Of a stretch of 55,158 nucleotides of DNA, positions 49,854-55,158 are shown one piece after another. The stretch covers positions 1 through 55,158 of the forward strand of contig NZ_JAIZVX010000007.1 in NCBI RefSeq assembly GCF_021768455.1, given 5' to 3'. How positions within the stretch are numbered: position 1 is the first letter of the stretch; each line of letters begins with the position of its first letter. The notes under the pieces are model-generated. The model saw only the letters and a list, made by a program, of their open reading frames with translations, was not told where the DNA came from and made no database searches. The position numbers were made by a program, and so were the translations under genes. The DNA is from Aquabacterium sp. GTDB lineage: Bacteria; Pseudomonadota; Gammaproteobacteria; Burkholderiales; Burkholderiaceae_C.

Positions 49854-51614
49854 ATGGCCAGCGCAGACGCCCAGGTCAAGGCCTACCATGAGCGCAGCAA
49901 GCACCGCTTGCAGCGCTATGCGGCCGGGCCCGAGACCCTGGACTGGGACGCCCAACCCGCGCCATTTCGGCGTTGGGATGGCGCCCCGGTGCGAAGGCTG
50001 CCCCTGGTTGCCGATGGCCTTTCGGCCAGCTGGGCAGGGGTGTTGGGCGTGACGGGCCATGACGCGCCGGCCGTGTGGCCCCTCTCGCTGCAGGCGGTGT
50101 CTGCCCTGCTGGAGCTCAGCTTCGGGCTCACGGCCTGGAAGCAGCAGGGGCCGGACCGCTGGGCCGTTCGGGCGAACCCCTCGAGCGGCAACCTGCACCC
50201 CACCGAGGCCTATGTGATGGCGCTGGGTGTGGCCGGTCTGGCCGATGGACTGTACCACTATGCGCCCTACGAGCACGCGCTGGTGCTCCGGCAGCCTTGG
50301 GCGATGCCGCTGGACGATGCGACCGGGCCCGGCGTGTGGGTGGGCTTGAGCTCGATCCAGTGGCGCGAAGCCTGGAAGTACGGCGAGCGGGCCTTTCGCT
50401 ATTGCCAGCTGGACGCGGGTCATGCCCTGGGAGGCCTGCGTTATGCGGCGTCCACCCTGGGGTGGCAGGCACGGCTGCTGCCCGCGCTGGACCACGCGAC
50501 CCTGGCCACGATGCTGGGTGTGGACCGCGATGCCGACTTCGGCAAGGCCGAGCGTGAGGAGGCGGAAATGCTGATCCGGGTGGGGCCTGGGGAGTTGGCC
50601 GAATGGACGGCCGAATCCACGGTCGACGCGCAGGGCAGCCTGTGGGCATTGCAGGCGCGGATGGCCGCCGCCTCGGGCGAATGGCAGGGGCAGGCCAGCC
50701 GGCTGGATGCCCACCCGATGTACCGCTGGCCGGTGATTGACGAGGTGGCCCGCGCCACCCGGGCCGTGTCGGCAGGGGAGGGGGGAGGTGGTGAGCAGAC
50801 GCCGTGTGGGATGGTTCCGATCGATCCAGATCCAGATCCAGATCCAGATCCAGATCCGGTGCCGGGGCTGGGCACAGGCTGGCGTCAGATGCCACCGGAC
50901 GTGCTGCCGCCTCGCTGGGGCCTGCCGGCCGCCGACCTGATCCGCGAGCGCCGCAGTGCGCAGCATTTCGACAAGCGTGCGCAGATGCCGGCTGGTGCGT
51001 TTTTCCGCCTGCTGGACGCGATCCTGCCCACAGCCGGGCTGCCTTTTGACGCCTGGCCGGCTGCGCCTTGTGTGCACCCGGTGCTGTTTGTGCACCGTGT
51101 GGAGGGCCTGACCCCCGGGGCCTATGTGCTGCCTCGTTCGCTGGACGGTGAGGCGCTCTTGCGCCAGCACCTGCAGACCGGTCAGGATTGGCAAAGCGTG
51201 GACGAGGCGCCCCAAGGGCTGCCGCTCTACCGTCTGGTGGCGCACCCCACCTTGTCGGGCACGCTGCGCACGCTGAGTTGCCATCAGGCCATCGCCAGCG
51301 ATGCCTGCTTTGCCGTGAGCCTGCTGGCCGAATTCGATGGGCCCGTCAGCGAGTCGCCCGCGCGCTACCGCACGCTGTTTCAGGAGTCGGGGCTGCTGGG
51401 GCAGGTGCTCTACATGCAGGCCGAGGCCGAGGGCTTCCGTGGCACGGGCATCGGCTGCTATTTCGACGACGCGGTGCACGAGTTGCTGGGCCTGCATGGC
51501 GATGGCCTGCAGGCGTTGTACCACTTCACCGTGGGGGCGCCGATCGTGGACGCACGCATCGGCTCCGAGCCCCCGTATGCCGGCCGCCCTGAGGTGAGCC
51601 TGAGCGATGCCTGA
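49854..51614 (+). CDS. SagB/ThcOx-type tandem nitroreductase-family protein
   Basis: A 586-residue flavoprotein-like protein with two nitroreductase-type halves. The first (about 75-260) shows ANPSSGNLHPTEAYVM and LDAGHALGGLRYAA, typical of the SagB/ThcOx group. The second (about 355-575) starts RERRSAQHFD (364-373) and ends with LYMQAEAEGFRGTGIGCYFDD. SagB proteins oxidise azolines in peptide toxins using FMN, but no peptide-precursor or cyclodehydratase gene is nearby, so the substrate here must be different. The linker between halves holds a hexanucleotide repeat (50823-50858) coding six Asp-Pro pairs at residues 324-335. Start ATG 49854 follows the previous stop by nine bases. Confidence 0.85.
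   Translation: MASADAQVKAYHERSKHRLQRYAAGPETLDWDAQPAPFRRWDGAPVRRLPLVADGLSASWAGVLGVTGHDAPAVWPLSLQAVSALLELSFGLTAWKQQGPDRWAVRANPSSGNLHPTEAYVMALGVAGLADGLYHYAPYEHALVLRQPWAMPLDDATGPGVWVGLSSIQWREAWKYGERAFRYCQLDAGHALGGLRYAASTLGWQARLLPALDHATLATMLGVDRDADFGKAEREEAEMLIRVGPGELAEWTAESTVDAQGSLWALQARMAAASGEWQGQASRLDAHPMYRWPVIDEVARATRAVSAGEGGGGEQTPCGMVPIDPDPDPDPDPDPVPGLGTGWRQMPPDVLPPRWGLPAADLIRERRSAQHFDKRAQMPAGAFFRLLDAILPTAGLPFDAWPAAPCVHPVLFVHRVEGLTPGAYVLPRSLDGEALLRQHLQTGQDWQSVDEAPQGLPLYRLVAHPTLSGTLRTLSCHQAIASDACFAVSLLAEFDGPVSESPARYRTLFQESGLLGQVLYMQAEAEGFRGTGIGCYFDDAVHELLGLHGDGLQALYHFTVGAPIVDARIGSEPPYAGRPEVSLSDA
50823..50858 (+). repeat. Hexanucleotide microsatellite in the nitroreductase gene
   Basis: Five copies of gatcca plus gatccg, in frame, encoding (Asp-Pro)6 in the linker between the two nitroreductase halves. 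Changes in copy number would alter linker length without shifting the frame. Confidence 0.95.
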
Positions 51615-51629
51615 ACCCCGGAGCCAAGG

Positions 51630-52472
51630 ATGAACGCCTCCACCCGATTCCTGCGCCTGAAGGCCCGTGATGCTGCCAGCTGGCTGGCCGCTCACCCTGA
51701 AGCCTTGCTGCTCGATGCCCGAGACGCGGCCCACCATGCCCGGGGCCATCTGCCCGGCAGCCAGCGCCTTGATGGTCGCAACCACGAGCGCCTGCTGCTG
51801 CGCGAAGACAAGCAGCGCCCGGTGTTCATCTATTGCTACCACGGCAATGCCAGCCAGACCTATGCCGAGATGTTCAGCGACTTCGGGTTCAACACCGTGG
51901 TGGACCTGATCGGCGGCTGGGAAGCCTGGGCCCAGGCGGGACCGCAGGCCTTGATCGACGCAGACCCGGACCAGGACCACGATGCGTTGTCACCGCAGCG
52001 GTCTTTGGCCAAAACCGAGCCCTTGTCGCCAGCCTTGGTCGACTGGCTGGCCGCCCACGCCTATCCCGATGTGCACACCCCGGGCGCGCATGGCAACACG
52101 CCCTTGATGGAGGCGGCCTGGCGCGGTGACCTGGCCATGGCCCAGGCCCTGCTGGCTCAGGGGGTGAGCCTGGAGGCCACCAATGGCGACGGCAACAATG
52201 CCCTGTGGCTGGCCTGTGTGTCGAACAAGCCGGAGCTGGTGACCTTGCTGGCCCAGGCGGGTGTGCCCATCGACCACCTCAATGCGACCGGCGCCACCAG
52301 CCTGATGTACGCCTCTTCCAGCAGCAAGCCGGGCATCGTCCGGGTCTTGCTGGACCTGGGGGCCGACCCGTTCATCGAGACCCAGGATGGGTTTTCGGCC
52401 ATGGACATGGCGGCCAGCCTGGAATGCCTTCAACTCCTGCGTGCGGCCACCCGGACTGGCGCACCGGCCTGA
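51630..52472 (+). CDS. Rhodanese domain fused to ankyrin repeats
   Basis: A 280-residue cytosolic protein. The rhodanese domain (about 1-110) has LLLDARDAAHHARGHLPGSQ and the active-site loop CYHGNAS with Cys69, so it is probably an active sulfurtransferase. After an acidic linker come at least three ankyrin repeats (about 145-265: HGNTPLMEAAWRGDLAMAQALL; NALWLACVSNKPELVTLL; GATSLMYASSSSKPGIVRVLL), likely for protein binding. A rhodanese gene (rhodN) also sits next to nifO in Azotobacter, a parallel to this locus. It lies 15 bases after the nitroreductase gene and nine bases before the ArsC-like gene. Confidence 0.9.
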   Translation: MNASTRFLRLKARDAASWLAAHPEALLLDARDAAHHARGHLPGSQRLDGRNHERLLLREDKQRPVFIYCYHGNASQTYAEMFSDFGFNTVVDLIGGWEAWAQAGPQALIDADPDQDHDALSPQRSLAKTEPLSPALVDWLAAHAYPDVHTPGAHGNTPLMEAAWRGDLAMAQALLAQGVSLEATNGDGNNALWLACVSNKPELVTLLAQAGVPIDHLNATGATSLMYASSSSKPGIVRVLLDLGADPFIETQDGFSAMDMAASLECLQLLRAATRTGAPA

Positions 52473-52481
52473 GCCTTGACC

Positions 52482-52937
52482 ATGACCCACCTTGTGTTCT
52501 ACGAGAAGCCTGGCTGCGGGGGCAATGCCCGGCAACGCGCCATGCTGGAGGCCGCGGGCCACACCCTGGAGCGACGCAGCCTGCTGGACGCGGCCTGGTC
52601 GCGCGAGACCTTGATGCCCTGTCTGCAGGGGCTGCCTGTGGCGCAGTGGTTCAACCGGGCGGCGCCCCGCGTGAAGTCGGGCGAGGTGGTGCCCGAGACC
52701 CTGGACGCCGAGGCCGCGCTGGACCTGCTGCTGGCCGAGCCCTTGTTGATCCGACGGCCGCTGATGCAGCGCCCCGATGGCGCGTGGATGGTGGGCTTCG
52801 AGGTGGCCGCGGTCGAAGACTTTGTGGGCCTGGGCCCATCGACATCGACATCGACATCGGCTTCGATGGAGGGCTGTGCTGCTGCGCCCGAAGTGGCCGC
52901 CCGTAGAGCTTGTCCGAGCCCTCATACCGCCGCCTGA
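52482..52937 (+). CDS. ArsC-like nitrogenase-associated protein (NifO type)
   Basis: A 151-residue member of the ArsC/Spx-like thioredoxin-fold group. ATG 52482 is chosen over a TTG six bases earlier. The sequence FYEKPGCGGNARQ places Cys12 where ArsC has its catalytic Cys, and WFNRAAPRVKSGEV with LLIRRPLMQ is the pattern of the nitrogenase-associated family (TIGR01616) named NifO in Azotobacter. NifO has been linked to the balance of nitrogenase and nitrate assimilation. The last 35 residues are unusual: a Ser-Thr run encoded by gacatc repeats (52841-52858) and a Cys/Ala-rich tail, beyond the normal family end. Confidence 0.85.
   Translation: MTHLVFYEKPGCGGNARQRAMLEAAGHTLERRSLLDAAWSRETLMPCLQGLPVAQWFNRAAPRVKSGEVVPETLDAEAALDLLLAEPLLIRRPLMQRPDGAWMVGFEVAAVEDFVGLGPSTSTSTSASMEGCAAAPEVAARRACPSPHTAA
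52841..52858 (+). repeat. Hexanucleotide repeat in the ArsC-like gene
   Basis: Three perfect copies of gacatc flanked by partial copies, coding STSTSTS near the C-terminus. It is the second six-base repeat in this cluster, with a different unit. Confidence 0.85.
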
Positions 52938-52985
52938 CGTCGGCATCCGTTTCCCCCACCCTCGACCCTGGAACAGGAGCACCCC

Positions 52986-53423
52986 ATGGACCTCGTCTAC
53001 AAAGCCCAGATGCTGACGCAAGGCGGCCGCACCGGCACAGTGCAGAGCGAAGACGGCAGCGTGAAACTCAAGCTGGCCGTGCCCGCGGCCATGGGCGGCA
53101 AGGGCGATGGCCCGAATCCGGAGCAGCTTTTCGCCGGGGCGTTTGCCGCCTGTTTCGAGCACTCGGTGCGCCACATTGCGAAGAAGGGGCACGTGCCGCT
53201 GCGGGGCTGTTACGTCGAGGCCGACCTGTCGATGTTCGTGACCTTCGAAGACGCCTACCGCATGGCCTTGACCCTGACCGTGCACATGGCCGGCAGCCTG
53301 AGCCAGGACGACGCCGACAACCTGATCGAGCGCGCCAAGGGCATCTGCCCTTATGTGGACGCGACCAAGAACAACGTGAGCCTGACCCTGAGCGCGGTGC
53401 TCGACACCCCGGTGACGGCTTGA
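52986..53423 (+). CDS. OsmC/Ohr-family peroxidase
   Basis: Thiol-dependent peroxidase of 145 residues expected to reduce organic hydroperoxides in the cytosol. The catalytic pair is Cys56 in FAACFEHSVR and Cys121 in KGICPYVDATKNN. GDGPNPEQLFAGAF is the usual Ohr-type helix start. The spacing of the cysteines and the length fit Ohr more than OsmC. GGAGC lies upstream of ATG 52986 (caggagcacccc). No OhrR-type regulator gene is next to it, so control probably comes from the cluster promoter. Confidence 0.92.
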   Translation: MDLVYKAQMLTQGGRTGTVQSEDGSVKLKLAVPAAMGGKGDGPNPEQLFAGAFAACFEHSVRHIAKKGHVPLRGCYVEADLSMFVTFEDAYRMALTLTVHMAGSLSQDDADNLIERAKGICPYVDATKNNVSLTLSAVLDTPVTA

Positions 53424-53447
53424 ATCCAGAGAAAGCGACCTTGCACC

Positions 53448-53687
53448 ATGAGCACGCCCGAAGGCTTTTTTGTGGACTGGAATGGCCACATCCGCACGAC
53501 GACCGACCCTGGCGGGGGGTATCTGTGTGACGTGGACACGGTGGCCCGTTACGTGGGGGTGACCACCAAGACGGGTACCCTGGTGCACGAGGCCACTTTC
53601 TACAAAGACATGGCCGCCATCGAGAAGGCTGGGATCAAGGCCAAGCTGGTGCCGGGCAGTCACCCCTGGGGCAATCCGGATGACTGA
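53448..53687 (+). CDS. Small hypothetical protein
   Basis: A 79-residue soluble protein I do not recognise, beginning MSTPEGFFVDWNGHIRT and ending HPWGNPDD. It contains several Gly, Tyr and Thr residues (DPGGGYLCDVDTVARYVGVTT) and one Cys. It overlaps the next gene by eight bases (atgactga), so the two are translationally coupled and probably work together. It follows the OsmC-type gene by 24 bases. Confidence 0.75.
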   Translation: MSTPEGFFVDWNGHIRTTTDPGGGYLCDVDTVARYVGVTTKTGTLVHEATFYKDMAAIEKAGIKAKLVPGSHPWGNPDD

Positions 53688-53949
53688 GGCGGCGTTGCGT
53701 TACTTCCTGACTTACCGTGGCGTGAGCCTGCCTCTGTGCATGGCCGAGGAGTTGGACCCCGAGGCCTTGCGCAACCGCAACACCTACTTCCGTGCGGCCT
53801 ATGACACCGCCGGCCGCATGCAGTGGGTGGAGAAGCTGGTGTATGGCGAGGTGGAGATGCGCCACGACTACCGCTATGGCGAAGACGGCACCCTGCGCGA
53901 AGCCACGGTGACCGAGCAGGACGAAGCGCCCCGCGTGCTGAGCCTGTGA
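53680..53949 (+). CDS. Small hypothetical protein, possibly DUF6156 family
   Basis: An 89-residue protein starting MTEAALRYFLTYRGVSLPL. It has a middle segment NRNTYFRAAYDTAGRMQWVEKLVYGEVEMRHDYRYGEDGTL that looks like beta strands of the YD-repeat style, here quoted only in part as its key residues are the Tyr, Asp and Arg of HDYRY and AAYDTAG. I associate it from memory with DUF6156, whose function is unknown. It overlaps the upstream small gene by eight bases. A strong hairpin follows 15 bases after its stop. Confidence 0.7.
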   Translation: MTEAALRYFLTYRGVSLPLCMAEELDPEALRNRNTYFRAAYDTAGRMQWVEKLVYGEVEMRHDYRYGEDGTLREATVTEQDEAPRVLSL

Positions 53950-53960
53950 AGGTGAAAGGA

Positions 53961-53999
53961 CATCGGCGCAAAGGGCCGATGCCATCGGGGTTTTGCGCC
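53961..53999 (+). promoter_or_regulatory. Overlapping alternative hairpins between two small genes
   Basis: Structure A: ggcgcaaa (53965-53972) pairs with tttgcgcc (53992-53999), with an inner stem ccgat/atcgg (53976-53980, 53984-53988). Structure B: catcggc (53961-53967) pairs with gccgatg (53975-53981). The two use the same bases and exclude each other. No T tract follows, so this may be an mRNA processing or attenuation element rather than a simple terminator. Confidence 0.55.
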
Positions 54000-54099
54000 A
54001 GATCAAAGACTCAGCATGCTCCTTGGATTAGGGCTCTTGCGTATCTTGAAGGCCTGGGCTTTCGCGGTGAGAGCCCCTCATCCATAGAGGAGTGTGACC

Positions 54100-54312
54100 A
54101 TGGCCATTCAGACTTTCGACATCGCGGCCGACAACGCAGCCGGTGTGCCTGCAGGCAGCTACGTGTCGGCCGAGGTGGCCACCCGGCTGGAGCAGTCTTT
54201 GTCCAAGCTGGTGTGGACGGTGTTGTACGGCAAGAGCTTTGACGCATCCGGTCTTGCGGTGGGCGCAGAGAAGCTGCTTTCCGATTTGCGCAAGGGCAAG
54301 TTGGCCGCCTGA
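54100..54312 (+). CDS. Small hypothetical protein at end of redox cluster
   Basis: A 70-residue soluble, Ala-rich protein I do not recognise. ATG 54100 is chosen because GAGGAG (54087-54092) is seven bases upstream; a GTG at 54094 would be too close. It begins MAIQTFDIAADNAAG and ends SDLRKGKLAA, with a predicted helix in SAEVATRLEQSLSKLVWTVLYGKSF. It stands 150 bases after the previous gene and behind a hairpin, so it may have its own promoter. A terminator follows. Confidence 0.7.
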   Translation: MAIQTFDIAADNAAGVPAGSYVSAEVATRLEQSLSKLVWTVLYGKSFDASGLAVGAEKLLSDLRKGKLAA

Positions 54313-54330
54313 GCGCCAGACGTCCATGCC

Positions 54331-54357
54331 AAGGGCGCCCGTGCGGCGCCTTTGCTT
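54331..54357 (+). terminator. Intrinsic terminator ending the redox cluster
   Basis: Arms aagggcgcc (54331-54339) and ggcgccttt (54345-54353) with one G-T pair and a five-base loop, followed by gcttttg. Confidence 0.75.
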
Positions 54358-54374
54358 TTGGCCGGGGCGAACAC

Positions 54375-55158
54375 TCAAGCGTCGTCAGCTCCGTTCAGGG
54401 TCGGACCAGGGGCCTCGAAGCTGACCAGCAGGCGCATCAGGGCCGTGACTTCATGCTGCCCGTGGGCCAGCAGCTGGGCACGCAGCGTCTGGCGGCGGGC
54501 TTCGCTCTGTTTGGGGCTGATGCACAGCGCAAAGGCAGCTTGGGGCGAGAGCCCGTCTTCCGGGAGATCGGGCGCGAAGGCGCGGGTGACCGAGGCAAAG
54601 GACCAGGATCCCCGCATGGCCGGGTGGTAGACATGGGCGCGGGCCAGCTGGAAGAGGTCGACGATGCGGGTTTGCAGGGCATCGAGCTCCGGGGCAAGGT
54701 CGGCAAAGAGCGCGGCCAGCTCGCGCAGGCGGTTGCGCTCGAAGCCGGCGTTGTAGGCGATGACGGCGCCGCGGGGCCCCAGGGCGGACAGCAGGGTCTC
54801 GGCGAAGCGCCGGCGCGGGTCGCTCAGGCCATCGGCCAGGAAGGCATGGGTCTGCCAGCGGCCTGTGTCGGGGTCTTCGATCTCGGCGGTCCATTGGCAG
54901 GGCAGCACCTGGTAGGGCTGGGTGCCGACCCAGATGGGCGTGGCGTAGCCGATGGTGTCGATGCGCAGCAAGGCGCGGGGGCGGGGCAGGGCGCGCAGCT
55001 GCTGGCCCAGCTCGGCTTCGATCACGGGCGAGCCTTGCTGGACGGCGCGCCAGGCCCGGCGGCGGCGCGCGTCGGGCAGGCGGGCTTCGGGCACGGAGCG
55101 CAGGTCGGTGTGGCCTTCGGCGCGCAACTCGGCGGCCAGCTCGCGGCCCATGACCTCC
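54375..55158 (-). CDS. DUF2779-type protein (5' end cut by window edge)
   Basis: The frame runs from the stop at 54375 to the right edge (261 codons) and probably continues beyond it, since DUF2779 proteins are usually over 450 residues; the ATG at 55151 is only an internal candidate. The match to DUF2779, a predicted DnaQ-like nuclease domain, rests on IWVGTQPYQVLPCQW, AYNAGFERNRLRELA, RIVDLFQL and HPAMRGSWSFASV. At the place where the family has LDFETI this protein reads LRIDTI, so the first catalytic acidic pair appears altered. It is convergent with the redox cluster. Function is unknown. Confidence 0.7.
   Translation of the reverse strand, partial: EVMGRELAAELRAEGHTDLRSVPEARLPDARRRRAWRAVQQGSPVIEAELGQQLRALPRPRALLRIDTIGYATPIWVGTQPYQVLPCQWTAEIEDPDTGRWQTHAFLADGLSDPRRRFAETLLSALGPRGAVIAYNAGFERNRLRELAALFADLAPELDALQTRIVDLFQLARAHVYHPAMRGSWSFASVTRAFAPDLPEDGLSPQAAFALCISPKQSEARRQTLRAQLLAHGQHEVTALMRLLVSFEAPGPTLNGADDA

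Noticed and set aside
50823-50858. The gatcca array as a possible CRISPR or replication-origin iteron.
   Set aside because: Units are only six bases without spacers and stay in the reading frame of a clear protein linker, so it is a coding microsatellite.
49854-51614. A thiazole/oxazole-modified peptide biosynthesis locus around the SagB-like gene.
   Set aside because: No YcaO or E1-like cyclodehydratase gene and no small Cys/Ser/Thr-rich precursor gene is nearby; the small proteins at 53448, 53680 and 54100 lack a leader/core layout.
48660-51980. A minus-strand frame of about 1100 codons across the redox cluster.
   Set aside because: It is antisense to the globin, hypothetical and nitroreductase genes, which have recognisable domains; no coherent domain is seen in the minus-strand translation.

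Overview
The window is chromosomal DNA of a high-GC betaproteobacterium, most likely of the order Burkholderiales (Leptothrix/Rubrivivax/Ideonella/Comamonadaceae neighbourhood). The reasons are the 2-methylcitrate operon with acnD and prpF under a sigma-54 regulator, the gltA-sdh-gntR-mdh block, the entericidin-like gene between leuC and leuD, and the leu-asd-fimV-truA-trp-accD-folC-purF-metZ string. No phage, insertion sequence or CRISPR array is visible. Many long open frames lie antisense to real genes; they are codon-bias shadows.

Region 1 (1-5.3 kb): a bifunctional penicillin-binding protein cut by the left edge, then a secreted lipase-type hydrolase with an unusual beta-rich C-terminal domain and a small membrane-anchored protein, ending in a bidirectional terminator. 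Region 2 (5.3-17.1 kb): acnB and a propionate-catabolism operon prpB-prpC-acnD-prpF on the minus strand, driven by a clear -24/-12 promoter and divergent from its activator gene prpR. Region 3 (17.1-27.8 kb): an orphan hypothetical gene, a GMC oxidoreductase, a CitE-like CoA-ester lyase and mdh, divergent from a GntR/UTRA regulator followed by sdhCDAB-sdhE-gltA. A near-identical dyad lies upstream of acnB and between mdh and gntR, which points to one local regulon for the TCA cycle.

Region 4 (27.8-47.5 kb): biosynthesis and housekeeping on the plus strand: leuC, an entericidin-like lipoprotein, leuD, leuB, asd, fimV, truA, trpF-trpB-trpA, accD, folC, a SPOR protein, cvpA, purF, metZ, gltX. 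Region 5 (47.5-48.5 kb): two tandem copies of a tRNA-Ala(GGC)/tRNA-Glu(TTC)/tRNA-Asp(GTC) triplet behind one strong promoter and before one terminator; the two tRNA-Glu copies differ only in the acceptor stem and discriminator base.

Region 6 (48.7-54.3 kb) is the most unusual part: nine tightly spaced plus-strand genes encoding a group II truncated hemoglobin, an unknown 198-residue protein, a tandem SagB/ThcOx-type nitroreductase, a rhodanese-ankyrin fusion, an ArsC-like nitrogenase-associated (NifO-type) protein, an OsmC-type peroxidase and three small unknown proteins. The NifO-type and rhodanese genes, and a possible NifA-like site (TGT-N10-ACA) with a weak -24/-12 element upstream, suggest a nitrogen-fixation-linked redox or oxygen-protection module, although no nif structural gene is in the window. 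The right edge cuts a DUF2779-type gene on the minus strand.
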